Source: Pyricularia pennisetigena (taxonomy: Eukaryota > Ascomycota > Sordariomycetes > Magnaporthales > Pyriculariaceae). From it: a DNA stretch of 64,000 nt. The stretch covers positions 620,001 through 684,000 of the forward strand of contig NC_043742.1 in NCBI RefSeq assembly GCF_004337985.1. Reading direction: 5' to 3'. Of the stretch, positions 1 through 10,149 are shown piece after piece (positions within the stretch are counted from its first letter, which is position 1; the number at the start of each line of letters is the position of its first letter). The notes below the pieces were generated by a model. That model was not told the DNA's origin, made no database searches, and saw nothing but the letters and a program-made list of their open reading frames with translations. A program made the translations under genes and the position numbers.

Positions 1-400
1 TATTATATATTTTTATAATTCTTATTTATTTTTTATTCGAATATTTAATTGCATGCTATGGGTAAACTATTTTCTTTTGCCATTATAATGCGAATATTTT
101 GTATATCCCCGCTACAAACGGCAAAATACCACAAATTATCGTCAAATTAGTAAAATAATAATTAGCGATATCGTAACATTAGGTATATTATTAAAAATAC
201 CGTTATAAACGGCGAAATGCGACAAATTATCGTTGGTGGTACCGCTATAAACGGCGAAATACGACAAAATGTCCTCAAACTAGAACGAGCGCGATCTTTT
301 CGGCCAATGTAATTGGTCGAAAAGCTATGTAGCTAAAAGGTATATGGAGCGCTCGGTCCCCACTGCGAAACAGGGGGGTCTAGTCTGAGCACTGAGACTA
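1..400 (+). mobile_element. CLE-1, right-hand part of a cloverleaf-ended DNA element (left end outside window)
   Basis: This is the right-hand 400 bp of the repeated DNA element described in full at 29559-31423. It shows the AT-rich inner part, the iteron-like motifs around ACGGCGAAATGCGACAA (about 205-270), the folded terminal region, and the end CTGAGACTA at 392-400. The following 9 bases, GGGTGTAAC (401-409), should be its target-site duplication. It sits inside a Gypsy LTR end. No coding capacity is seen. It is non-autonomous by inference. Confidence 0.85.
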
Positions 401-455
401 GGGTGTAACCCCGCCTGGCCTTGTTGGTACCGGCCCAACTTGTCTGGTCGTAACA
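401..455 (-). repeat. Gypsy-1 LTR end fragment
   Basis: This 55-bp piece matches the right edge of the two Gypsy-1 LTRs at 23123-23569 and 31775-32221 (AACCCCGCCTGGCC core, GGTCGTAACA end). CLE-1 has inserted into it. On its right it abuts an LTR-4 fragment, so the Gypsy element appears to have inserted into LTR-4. Confidence 0.75.
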
Positions 456-775
456 GTTCCGGTGCCGCACACGATTTTCCGAAAAATTATTTTGTATGCG
501 TTGTTAAAAAAACCCCTTTATTTCCATACAAACCATCTCTAGGTTCGCACTAATTTGCTAACTTGGTGAAAATTTCAATCCGGTACAGGGTAGCTGATTC
601 GTAGGTGTAGGGTGGGTGTTAAACCCCATTCGCTAACTTTTTGATTCGCAATTCCTGCAACACAAAATATAACGGAAAATCCCACAAGCCCGACAGCCCC
701 ACTTCGGCACTATCTATTGTGGCTTATATACAAATAAAGGTGGATCCATTACATGCTAACTAACCCATACAATTA
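456..775 (+). repeat. LTR-4 fragment (truncated long terminal repeat)
   Basis: Matches the right-hand 60% of the LTR-like repeat at 35330-35886, including GCACACGATTTTCCG near its start and the ATTGTGGCTTATATA segment near its end. It is truncated at the left by a Gypsy LTR and abuts Copia-2 reverse transcriptase sequence on the right. Confidence 0.7.
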
Positions 776-1261
776 ACAGTTACACATTTGGAAAAGGCCT
801 TATACGGTTTCAAACTGGATTTAAAAAAATGGCAAAACAAGCTAAAAACCCTATTTTGTAAAAAAGCTTTTAAACCGCTAATTTCTCATCCCGCTGTTTT
901 TTATAACGTCAAATCCAAACATTTTTTCGTTCCTTTTGTAAACGATTACCTGCTAATAAGTCCTAAATTGCAATATACTTAGTGTTTAAAAGCCCGTTTT
1001 AATAAAACATACGCGTTTGAAAACAGAGGCCCTACAATTTATTTTTAAGGCGTTCAAATCATAAAAGTTAGGCCTAAACACCTATTTTATTTCCATCATA
1101 ATTAATATTCAAAGGTAGCATTTGTAGCCTTCGGATTAGCTAATTTTGAAATTATATTTATTCCTTTATAACCGGGTGTGCTAAATCATAGTGGGGGTAG
1201 GACCGTAAATGCGTTGGAAATTAAATTATTACACCGTATTATGGGCGTTTTAGTATATTTA
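776..1261 (+). pseudogene. Copia-2 reverse transcriptase fragment (RIP-degraded)
   Basis: Translation from 788 gives KALYGFK, then WQNKL, then FVNDYLL, which matches Ty1/copia reverse transcriptase around the KALYGLKQAPR and YVDD blocks. The catalytic aspartate pair reads ND, consistent with RIP damage. The same stretch occurs in the longer Copia-2 copy at 21398-21890, including the segment around 1195-1255. It is cut on the right by the foldback MITE at 1262. It cannot make a product. Confidence 0.75.
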
Positions 1262-2069
1262 ACGTTGGGTACCCCCTGACGGCCACCCCCCTAATGGGCA
1301 CCCTTTTTACACCAAAACTCCCCTTTTGGATAACGATATTATAAATCGAATAAAATTCGTATTAATACCATTTCAGAAATATATGTAGGGATTTGATAGT
1401 AGAACCCATACCGAAAAAAGGGTTGGGATATTTATAATATATACGAAAGGTTTGGCGGTTAAATCCGGTTTTAGATTTCCCTATACAAATTATATAGTAG
1501 CGAAAAACGGTAATGATTACCGCAATTTTCCATTTAAGAAGCCAAAATTACAAATATTATTCGATTGTTACTTATCCAGCCGATTTCTTATTTTAATCCT
1601 GTTTATTTGCTATCTTTCGCTACGTTATACGTGGTGTTTATATAGCCACTATAAGCTCATAAGGTATATATATATATATATATATATCCGCTAATGAAAC
1701 GTTAAATATATTGTAAAAAACAGGGCAATTACCTAAAAAAGCTATATATATAAATATATATCTAATATAATACTATTTTTAATTTTGGCTTTTAAAACGG
1801 GAAATTGCGGTAATTATTGCGGTTTTTCGTTACCATATAATGTGTATAGGAAAATCTAAAGCCGGATTTAACCGCCAAACCTTTGATATATATTATATAT
1901 ATCCATAAATCTTTTTCGTTATGGGCTCTACTATCAAATCCCTACCTACGTTTTTAAAATGGTATCGATACGATTTTTATTCGATTTATTATAACGTTTT
2001 CCAAAAGGGGAGTTTTGGTGTAAAAAGGGTGCCCATTAGGGGGGGTGGCCATCAGGGGGTACCCAACCT
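1262..2069. mobile_element. Foldback MITE copy 1 with Fot1/pogo-type ends
   Basis: An 808-bp element starting ACGTTGGGTACCCCCTGA and ending with the imperfect complement GGGTACCCAACCT. Both halves are long inverted arms (roughly 1262-1565 against 1765-2069) around a short AT-rich loop with a TA run at about 1664-1687. The copy at 39834-40638 has the same structure. A TA precedes the left end (1260-1261), but the right flank reads GA instead of TA, so this copy is mutated or its flank was rearranged. There is no credible gene: frames inside are by-products of the hairpin arms. The termini resemble those of the degraded Fot1/pogo copy at 10150-12000. Confidence 0.8.
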
Positions 2070-2523
2070 GACCAAGATTACGTATATCGTTATTCATACG
2101 TATACCACCCCGACCTGCAAAAGTTGTGAAGTTTGGTTAAAAAATGAAAGTAATATAAACGAAAATCAAAAATCGAAATTACCTCGAAAACATAGTACCG
2201 CCATAAGCGAATCAAGGGCAGGTGGTATTGATTTCGGCCATCATAGCAGTTAAGAATATAAATTAAATGCTTATTAAAAGCTGTAGGAAATGCTTCTTTC
2301 AACGTACAAACCGTATATTCTTACAATATCCTTATATCTTTTTATGAAAAAGTGTTAATTGCCGACTTAACTAAAGTACCGTCATAAGTGGCGAAAATCG
2401 ATAAGTTGTCCTCAAACCTGAACCAAAGCGTTCTTTGGATGGACCCACAGGTATATTGCAAAACCGCCATTAAGCCACGCTCAATTGTGGAGCTCTGGGC
2501 TTCAGGGATTAGCTATGAGACTA
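2070..2523 (-). mobile_element. CLE-2, left-end fragment in reverse orientation
   Basis: The left-hand roughly 450 bp of the CLE family, reversed, ending with the terminus GAGACTA at 2517-2523. It contains the iteron-like GCGAAAATCG segment and the folded terminal block (AGCGTTCTTTGGATGGACCC). It is truncated where it meets the MITE. Its 9-bp right flank is CCATTGAGC; no partner flank can be checked. Confidence 0.75.
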
Positions 2524-2646
2524 CCATTGAGCCTAACGGCCTATTGTGCTTATGCATACACAGAGAATCTGCGACCACAACGGGAATCGAACTCACGCAT
2601 TTCAGCAATGTATATATTGTATCGATTATAGTAGTTTGATTATACC
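2524..2646. other. Unassigned spacer with a weak tRNA-like arm
   Basis: A 123-bp spacer between CLE-2 and a solo LTR. On the minus strand, GAGTTCGATTCCCG at about 2588-2601 resembles a TpsiC arm/B box, but no D arm, anticodon arm or matching acceptor stem is visible, so I do not call a tRNA. Confidence 0.25.
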
Positions 2647-2937
2647 TATTGGAATAGCCTCAATAGCGCGCAGGCACGAATAGGGAGATCCGGGGCGGAA
2701 GATCCGACCCGGCGGAACGGGATAATTTATTGCGGTACACGGACCGCAACTGGATAATTAAGGGCGACGCACGGACCACACGTAAAGTTTTTATCTAGCG
2801 GTGCAATTATTACGTGTTATTGCCAGATTTAAATAGAACATTATACCGAATATATCCGAATATAGAGAGATATATCGTGGTCACCTCTATATTGAGTTCT
2901 ACCACGATGCATTAATAGAACCGCGGTTCTACGAACA
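2647..2937 (+). repeat. Solo Copia-3 LTR with 5-bp target-site duplication
   Basis: A 291-bp repeat starting TATTGGAATAG (RIP-altered TGTTGGAATAA) and ending ACGAACA. It matches the Copia-3 5' LTR at 8900-9191. It is flanked by ATACC (2642-2646) and ATATC (2938-2942), which differ by one C-to-T change, so this looks like a true solo LTR formed by recombination after insertion. Confidence 0.8.
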
Positions 2938-3155
2938 ATATCACTAAGCTAGATTACATATAACACCTTTGTTTGTTGTTGAAATTATGAACAAAGACGT
3001 GATATATAAGGCTTTGTGTGTATAAACGCGTATACGTTGTATTTATTATTTATTTATTCGATGCACGGCGACTAATACAATTAGCCTGTGCTTACCGTTG
3101 TAAGAAGATGCTGGGTAGCTAATAGAATTAGCCCTGCGCTAGCCATGTTCAGAAA
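2938..3155. other. AT-rich spacer, nothing recognised
   Basis: No credible ORF, RNA gene or known repeat boundary. It holds a short duplicated phrase around ACTAATACAATTAGCC (about 3071-3086) and GCTAATAGAATTAGCC (about 3118-3133), which may be decayed repeat sequence. Confidence 0.3.
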
Positions 3156-3665
3156 TTGTATGCATTATTTTGCATATAATAGGTCCACTTAAATTTCTAT
3201 ATAATCCATAAAATATAATACTGCAATGGGGCTGTCGGGGATGTTAAATTATCTGTTTATTTTATATTACAGGAATTGCGATCTCAATGTCAACGAATAG
3301 GGCTTCCCCTGTAACAGGTATAATACCCACCCTGCACTTACGAATCAGCTATCCTACATTATTGCGTACGAATCCAGAAATGGTTTATATAGTAATAAGG
3401 GTGTTTTTGAAAAAACCCATATAAATTAGTTTCTCGAAAACTCCTTGCGGCACCGGAACGTTTTTTTGGCGTGCGGACCCCCATTTCGATATAGGAGGGT
3501 ATAAACGGGAAATGAAACAAAGTTTTCCCCACCCATTAATTTAAGCTATTTATCCTAAAACTAGTGCATTTAGTCCCTGTAATTACCGACTTTATAGCGC
3601 AATTAGTATCACGCCACACCTATGTTTAGTGCCTAAACCCCTGTTAATAATCCATATTGTTAACA
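3156..3665 (-). repeat. LTR-4 copy (reverse orientation)
   Basis: About 510 bp matching the LTR-4 repeat at 35330-35886 in reverse, ending ATATTGTTAACA at 3665. Internal landmarks are GCGGACCCCCATTTCGAT and AATGGGGCTGTCGGGG. It forms the left border of the GC-normal island. Confidence 0.7.
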
Positions 3666-4404
3666 ATGCCACAACCGGTTGGAGTCGAACCGATTAACAG
3701 GCTGGCTCCCATTGGGTGGGTCCGATGCAAGGATGACTTGCGAGACAAGGCGATAAACGTGACTGTAACCAAGGAAGTTTTGTACTGCCGAAAGTCAAGC
3801 TTCTAATGATGTTATTCACTTGTTTTTTCAAATGGGCTAACGGACCGAAATAGGATGGTAGTTCACCTATAATCAAAGGCATTTATAATTGTTCTCAATT
3901 GAGCAATTTGGTTGGTAATTCATTGGCATTTCCCTAGGAATGTTTCACTTTGTTCCGTAGCACCTGTCAACATATTCTTTGCTCAAAGGCTAGTTATACC
4001 GCTAGCATCAAATCTCACGGTTATTTGAATACCAAATGGTCCAAAATGGACAGCCTTGCACGTCCATTGCGAGCTTTTTTATCAGTTTTAATCTTTGTGC
4101 TGCCCCCAGGGCACAAGAGACTATCTGACGTGGCGGAGGAGCAACGAGCCTGAAGAATGGCAAGTCATGTCGAAAGCTTTCTTTCTGCAAACTATCCGGC
4201 AGAGGTTTTTAAACATCGCCCCGTGCACCTGTTTGGGACGATTTTCTACTTTTCAAGTCGCGGAAGCGTTCCTCGTAAGCATTAAATCACCTTCCGAGCC
4301 CGATACATGAAGACTCAGCGGTTAGGAATGGCAGCGGAGTGGATCGTAGGAAGTTTGGCGATTATTTTGCGTTGCTAGCGTCATTTACGGCTTCTAGGTG
4401 CGGC

Positions 4405-4650
4405 TTATGACTGGAAGCCTTCTGCGTCATCCACAAAGCTTACACCAATTTGCATTGTTAACAAATACAACCATCCAGATTCGTCGAATTGATCCCAGCT
4501 CGGGATAACATCAACGAAAACTTGGGCAGATAGCGAGTGATAGCCAGGCGTCAGTGACCCGTTGCCAATTCTTCCACCCCGATTTTCTGGACATGGAACA
4601 TAGAGACTTGTGCTCTCGTGAGCGCCTAGCAGGAGCTTATATGGAATCAA
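4405..4650 (-). pseudogene. Unidentified protein-like fragment
   Basis: An 81-codon minus-strand frame with normal-looking composition, including CPENRGGRIG, SLTPGYHSLSAQVF and FDESGWLYLL. Codon choice and amino-acid mix look like real protein. I do not recognise the family. There is no convincing start or splice context. It could be one exon of the same decayed gene as the larger fragment upstream on this strand at 5261-5860. Confidence 0.35.
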
Positions 4651-5260
4651 TAATGTGCAGATGTAAATGTTTCAGTTTATAAATGTTACGAACATTGTGC
4701 TTTTTGGATTGCAAATAATTATCGTTAGTCTTTCTCTCCATGCAAGGCAGTCATTTCACTCCCGTCGCCAGGCTATATTCATGCCCCATTACATAGTGGT
4801 AACTTGGGATTTGTTTACCTGAACCGCCATGCGCCTTGGCTCTCCGTGAAGGGCTATGATGTCGTCCACGGATTTTACTCCATAATGACTGGCAAATTAC
4901 AAATACTGAAGCCCTCGCTCCCTTATGCGACGCAAATATCTCAATCTGGTGAGCGATTTACCATACTCCAAATAGTAATCAAATAGTTAGGCATCTCGGA
5001 GAAAAGAGAAAAGCCCCAGGTGGCAAGTCGTCAGTGCTAACTATGGAGAATCTAATGTTTTCGAGGGGTATATAGTCTTTGAGGTGCCTGCAGTAGCCGT
5101 ATGGCGGGGCCACAATTAGCGGGCTTGTCCATGAAGTCATATTGCCGTGACACTGGGGAGTCGCAGATGGGCTTTGATTTCCTTTGCGACACCATCGTTA
5201 TCCACACGCTGGAGCAGGTCGGTCAAAGCTGGATGTGAGTCCATGGAGCGAGCCTATTCC

Positions 5261-5860
5261 TCATCGAGAGTGCCGACCGATTTTAACTTGTGAGTCCGAA
5301 AGAGGTAGAGGGGAACATCCCTCAGCCCCTGGCGAGTGAAGACTTTTTTTTGGTTTGAGGGGTAAGCCATATTGCGACTCATCTGCGACGTGCAAAAAGC
5401 CAAGTTTATTGGTAAGAACGTCGACGCACGAAGCCGTACTACAGATGTTTGCTAGAAATGCTTGCATTTGCGTATTTGTCAAATCTGAGTGACAGCAGTA
5501 TTTGGAATCGGTCGAGAATTCCTGATTCCCGTAGCGTAGCGACTTCAACATTTCGGCATTCTTTCTTTCGCAGAGTCCACGGTACATTTTAAATGATAAA
5601 ATTTGACCCATCTCGGAAGCAGCCAGGTCAAGCCAAGCCTTGTACATTTGCATGTTGCTGCCTGCTTTTGGTACGTCAAGAACAAGAGCAACAATGCGGT
5701 GCGACTCAAGACACGTAGTAAGCACGCCACGCAAAAGGCAACTCTTCAGCAACGGCCGACCGCGTTGGACTACGTGTGCGGCGTTGTGCCGAGCTCGCCA
5801 GCTGATGGCGCGGCGCAGATGGACAAAAATGCCAGAGACTCTCCATCATGGGGCACAGCT
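5261..5860 (-). pseudogene. Unidentified protein-like fragment, probably a decayed gene
   Basis: On the minus strand a frame is open from about 5860 to the stop at 5261. It contains HRIVALVLDVPKAGSN, MYKAWLDLAASEMGQ and LHVADESQYGL. The start is not a normal ATG. Further along the strand, other frames give protein-like stretches such as SHPALTDLLQRVDNDGVA (about 5180-5240), separated by stops, so if this was one gene it is interrupted by introns, frameshifts or stops. I cannot assign a function. Confidence 0.35.
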
Positions 5861-5960
5861 AAACTGCCCGGCTTGGAAATATGGCCGCCCATATCCAGTG
5901 TCTACTTTTAAGCCTTTGAATCTTCAGACAAGGAAAAATAGACGCGGGTAAATGGTTGAG

Positions 5961-6690
5961 GTGTATTGCAATTTGCAGTCTACTATCCAATGCCAAGCGG
6001 TCTGATGTGCGAGCCTGGCGATGATAACGCCGATGAATCGACGTAGCCACATTTTCCCTTTTCTTGGTGTTAGCTTTGTCTCTTTCTTTTGTCATTTTAA
6101 GAAGAAAAAAAAAGAAATAAATAAATAAATAAAGAAAAAAAAACCTATATATAGGCCTGGCTGTACACATGTTTTGGCCTGCTCAACCTTTCGCGCTTGG
6201 TATAATCTGGATGCTCCATTTATGATCGCCGCGCTGCCAGTCCAGGGGCGGGCCTTGAGCTTTAAGTATCAAATCCTGCTCAGCAGACATATGCTACTGG
6301 TATTTTTAAAGATCTGAGGACGACATGTAGAACCCCACTTCGACGTTTAACTCGAAACAGATCTTTGGCGGCTATTTCGAAACAAATTTCTCTGGTATTG
6401 GCTTTCATTGGCCGTCGTTGTTTGGCAGCTCGAACCTGCTGGGAATAATCTTGCGACTGGCCCCACCGCATCAAACAAGTTTTCTAAAAGCAGTAAAAAT
6501 GCTTATTTTTAAGTGGTTACAAAACAGCCCCTTATAGATGGCACATTCCTGGAAAAAGGCAATTGCATGCGTGCGATCGAGACTAGCATGTTTGGAATCC
6601 CATCCGGAATGTCACCTACCCCTTCTTCTTGCTGTTTTTTTTTTTTTTTTTCAATGTTGGCTGAAACGCACCTTGTCATTTAATCGAAAC
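5961..6690. other. Intergenic stretch of the island, low-complexity tracts only
   Basis: No gene is supported here. There is an A/AAAT-rich tract at 6100-6142 and a T-run at 6636-6651. A 64-codon minus-strand frame (6280-6474) has no start context or recognisable motif. Confidence 0.3.
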
Positions 6691-6698
6691 AGCATATA
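6689..6698 (+). promoter_or_regulatory. Possible TATA-like element upstream of the secreted protein gene
   Basis: GCATATAATA lies about 260 bp before the ATG at 6961 in otherwise mixed sequence. The position would fit a core promoter with a long 5' UTR. There is no transcript evidence, so this is a weak call. Confidence 0.25.
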
Positions 6699-6960
6699 AT
6701 AGCGTCGGATTGGTTTCATCTCTTCTCCCAAAGCTCAGTTTACTATATATGAGGCCTTATCCTCTGACCGGAACAACGGAGAGCGAGATGCTATCTTCAG
6801 ACTTAAAGAAGGAGACATACATCCACCTAATTAATAAGATCTGCGATTTTTCAAAGTATTTTTTTCGGACTGGATCCAACCGGCTGGCTACTGCTGCTGC
6901 CACCCAAAAAAGATACCCATACAGTTATCATTATTTTCCTCCTCACGCGCCACGGCCGCA

Positions 6961-7425
6961 ATGCAGCTCATCATTTCCATCATTCTCCTCATTACGGCGC
7001 TGATCCACGCCGCACCAACAACCGACACGACACAAACACCCTCACCACTCACGCGACGCGCCGTCAGCGCGGCGCTGGTCCCATCCTTTGGCGTCACGCG
7101 CAATGCCAACGCCAACGCCAAACAGCGCGGCAGTTGCGACGGCTCCAACGGCCAAAACACGGTCCTAATACCCTGCTCCTGCCCACCCGACAGGGACGCC
7201 TTCCTCGCCAAACTCTCAACCGCCGTGGCGCAGGGCAACGTATTTGGCGACAAAATCACTTTTAGCAACGACGCGGCCGACCAATCCGAGGCCACCAACA
7301 AAAAGCGCGCCACCGCTATGCTGCTGGTCCTGCAGAGCTTCGACGGCACAAAGGGCAAAGGCTGCCCTGGGGCTTCGGCACCGAATTTTTTGCTGCAGCA
7401 GAAGGATGGGAAAAAGAGGGATTAG
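6961..7425 (+). CDS. Small secreted protein, 154 aa, candidate effector-like
   Basis: An uninterrupted 154-residue frame with GC-rich codons. Residues 3-17 form a hydrophobic signal peptide, with likely cleavage near IHAAP (residues 15-19). A dibasic RR at 32-33 is a plausible Kex2-type processing site. The mature part has four cysteines (59, 72, 74, 135), with the motif IPCSCPPDRD and the block ITFSNDAADQSEATNKKRAT. From memory, this block is shared by hypothetical secreted proteins of plant-associated ascomycetes, but no biochemical function is known to me. No intron is needed. An AATAAA-type signal follows about 55 bp after the stop. Its neighbours are RIP-degraded repeats on both sides, a typical setting for effector genes. 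Effector status is inference. Confidence 0.75.
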   Translation: MQLIISIILLITALIHAAPTTDTTQTPSPLTRRAVSAALVPSFGVTRNANANAKQRGSCDGSNGQNTVLIPCSCPPDRDAFLAKLSTAVAQGNVFGDKITFSNDAADQSEATNKKRATAMLLVLQSFDGTKGKGCPGASAPNFLLQQKDGKKRD

Positions 7426-7479
7426 GGTTTATGTTTAGCAGAAGACGGGGCGCGGTTCACCGTTACGTGTTATAATGAC

Positions 7480-7487
7480 AAAATAAA
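7480..7487 (+). terminator. Polyadenylation-type signal
   Basis: AAATAAAG lies about 55 bp downstream of the stop of the 154-aa secreted protein gene, at a normal distance for a fungal 3' UTR. Confidence 0.4.
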
Positions 7488-7552
7488 GTTGGAGCTGGAA
7501 TTGTTACCTAGGAAAAATTTATATGCGTACAAGTACATAAATAGCCAAGCGC

Positions 7553-7620
7553 CAAACTCAGTGCTCAAACTAAGCCCCTGCGAGGACCGAATGCCCCGTG
7601 TACCTTTTAGCCACATGGTA
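7553..7620 (-). repeat. CLE-3, short right-end fragment
   Basis: About 68 bp matching the right-hand terminal fold of CLE (CTCAGTGCTCAAACTAAGCC, then CCTTTTAGCCACATGG), reversed. Both sides are cut. It marks the return to repeat DNA. Confidence 0.6.
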
Positions 7621-8066
7621 TATATTATGGTGGCAGGCAAAAAAAACCACCCCCTGTCACCGTATATTTGTCGATGTAACTTTCACGACGTTAATATAAT
7701 TTAAGACTTTCGACCCACAGGTACTTCGTACTTTTTTTGCAGGTATCGTAGTTGTTATTGATTTAACGATTTGAAAACCTAATATTACAGCCACGATCGA
7801 TTTTATAATATATTTTGTTATCAAATATTTAAACCCGTAACGCGTTGTTTAGCCCTGCAAAAAAAAATCGCTATTAAAATTAACGTTAATCGCCATTATA
7901 ACGAAACATTTTACCGAACCCCAACGAGCACGCGTCCGTACTTTTATACAATGTTGGATCGGGGTTCCACCCACCTGCAAAGTCGCCACCACTGTTCAGG
8001 GATGGGGATTTTTACCCCTACCACCATAGTATTGGCCGCAAAAATCGCGATCGTTTTAGTTTAAGG
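7621..8066. repeat. Decayed repeat sequence including a hairpin segment shared with 63640-63710
   Basis: No gene. The stretch about 7972-8031 (AAGTCGCCACCACTGTTCAG, then TTTTTACCCCTACCACCATAG) recurs at about 63648-63708. In the second copy, AGGGGTA and TACCCCT can pair as a 7-bp hairpin. The two copies diverge immediately after ATAGTA, so this looks like the end of an unidentified repeat. Confidence 0.5.
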
Positions 8067-8899
8067 TAATCTCCGTGCTTAAAGTAAACCCCCCTGCTTC
8101 ACAGTGCGGACTGAACCTTCCATATACATTTTAGCCATATGGTTTTTCGGCCAATTACATTGTCCGGAAAGATTATGTTCGTTCTAGTCTGAAGATAATT
8201 CGTCGTATTTCGCCGCTGGTGGCAGGTATTTGCACTGTACCCGCAAAAATAACAGTATAACCACTTTATGCAATTAAATATTCGAATAAAGAAATATATA
8301 AAGTCGTAAAAATATAAGGTAACCTGCGTTCGATTATTTGCAATTTGGTAGTTCTTTTGATGAAATAACCGTTGTTATAAGTATTTTAATTTTAATGATA
8401 TTTGAATATTTAATATAATTTGCAGTGTTTAATTATGTTTGATTATTAATTTATTATAAAATATAAATATTTGCCAGCCAAAGTGGGTACAGTGTGGGCA
8501 ATCATCGGTTAAAATTAATATTTTATTTATATTTTTATTTTTAATATTAGTTTGCCGAAAAACTCAAAAACTTGCCCAATTACTGGGAAAAGTAATAGAG
8601 ATTTTAATACAGCCATTTTTTTAAAGTATTATATCCAAAAACTTATTTGACGTTTTTTTACAAACTTTATTTGATTATATAAAATACAATAATGAAAAAA
8701 TGATACAAATTTACCGTCAATTTATATAATAAAATAATAAAAGTTGACACTACAAATCGGATCTCACGTGGACGTTTGTTTTTATACGTCATCTGATCCC
8801 TCAAATTTTTGTTTTGTAATCGTTAAAATTGGTGAAAGTATAAAAGGGTTTCGATTATAGATTTTGTACAAAAATATATACAGTTCACTCATCCGTTTA
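8067..8899 (-). mobile_element. CLE-4, right half, interrupted by a Copia-3 LTR
   Basis: Reversed CLE sequence beginning at a mutated terminus (TAATCTCCGTGC). The terminal fold, an iteron and the A/T-rich interior follow. One internal repeat unit begins near 8750 (ACAAATCGG, GTGGACGTTTG). It stops exactly where the Copia-3 LTR starts (TGTTGG at 8900), in the segment that continues ATCCGCTTATTTAACG in intact copies. Confidence 0.7.
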
Positions 8900-9191
8900 T
8901 GTTGGAATAACCTCACCAGCGCGTATGCACGAATAGGGAGATCCGGGGCGGAGGATCCGACCCGGCGGAACGGGATGACTAATTGCGGTGCACGGAGCGC
9001 AATTGGATAACTAGAAACGACGCACGGACCGCATACAGAGTTTTTAAAAAGCGGTGCAATAATAACGTGTTATCGCCAGATTTAAATAAACGTTCATACC
9101 GAGTATATCCGAAGATAGAGAAATATATCGTTGTCTCCCTTTATATTGAATTTTACCACGATACATTAATAAAACCATGGTTTTACGAATA
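8900..9191 (+). repeat. Copia-3 copy 1, 5' LTR
   Basis: A 292-bp LTR starting TGTTGGAATAAC and ending ACGAATA (CA mutated to TA). It matches the solo LTR at 2647-2937 and the copy near 57263. It contains the GC-rich AGGGAGATCCGGGGCGGA segment. It was inserted into CLE-4; the 5 bases before it are GTTTA. Confidence 0.75.
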
Positions 9192-10149
9192 TAAATTAAT
9201 AAATAAAAGTCCGATAACCAATTGTACGAAATTCACAAATTGGTAACGCGAAAAAATAAATCGCGCGTACCAAAGCCCATTTTACTGGATATTTGAGCGC
9301 TAGACTCCGGTTTATGCTACTACCTAAAATTTAAGTTGGATATTTTCCTATTTGAAAAACCAAAAATTTAAAAATTGGATAAATCTAATATGTTTGGATT
9401 AACAATTTGAATTGCACGTTATTGTGCGACGATTATATGGTTTTTATCCACGTAAATAACCATTGCAAAAACGGTAATAACAAACAATATATTAAATACG
9501 CCCGATAAAAATAGGCACGAATTCGAGGCGCAATAGCTACCTATAACGCAATTATTACGCACATTTGCCTGGGCCAAAATAATCGAAACGAACGGGATTA
9601 GCGATATATAATGGTTAAAATATATCTACCCGTACGTATGGGATTAATTACCGCCTGATTCTCAACAACCATTGGACCCTAGAATAGCCATTATATATTT
9701 TATGTAAAATTATTACGAAACCCTAGTTAGCAAACGCAAAGCTCAAAATGCGGTAATAGACTTTTAAACAATAATTGCGCGACCGATATGAAGAAAAGTT
9801 TGAACATTGGATAAATACAAATTCGACCAAATGACGGGCGAAATCCGTAAAACGTACGTCGATTTGTTAAAAAAGATGTGCGGATTTATCCCAGGAACAA
9901 AGAATGACGATAAATTTGTGCGATTCTTCAAGGATAAAGACGATCAAGGAAAAGAATAAGCCAGCGAATAAAAAAAAAGGAAGGCCAGCGTGCGAAGACG
10001 ATATTTATTCCCCAATAAACCGTATATTAATTTGTTAAATACGATAAATAAGGAAGTTATATCACAAACCGATGCGTGCGAAAAGCACGCCAAATTTGAT
10101 CCCAAATATAATAGGCGCGCACGACCTAGGAAAAGGTATTTTAGCTATA

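Larger units (their letters stand above)
3666..7480. other. GC-normal, apparently single-copy island
   Basis: Base composition changes sharply from AT-rich repeats to near-balanced sequence at about 3670 and back at about 7480. None of the window's repeat families occurs inside. It contains minus-strand protein-like relics (about 4405-5860), a pyrimidine-rich tract on the plus strand at 6636-6651, an A-rich low-complexity tract at about 6100-6142, and one intact small secreted protein gene. It is probably a host-genome remnant that escaped RIP because it is not repeated. Confidence 0.65.

Noticed and set aside
2576..2604. Possible tRNA 3' half on the minus strand (GAGTTCGATTCCCG)
   Set aside because: Weak T stem, no remaining tRNA body within 100 bp.
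3670..3745. Possible tRNA-Asn-like gene on the minus strand (CTGTTAATCGGTTCGACTCC)
   Set aside because: The anticodon-like and TpsiC-like pieces are directly fused; no acceptor, D arm or variable loop can be built.
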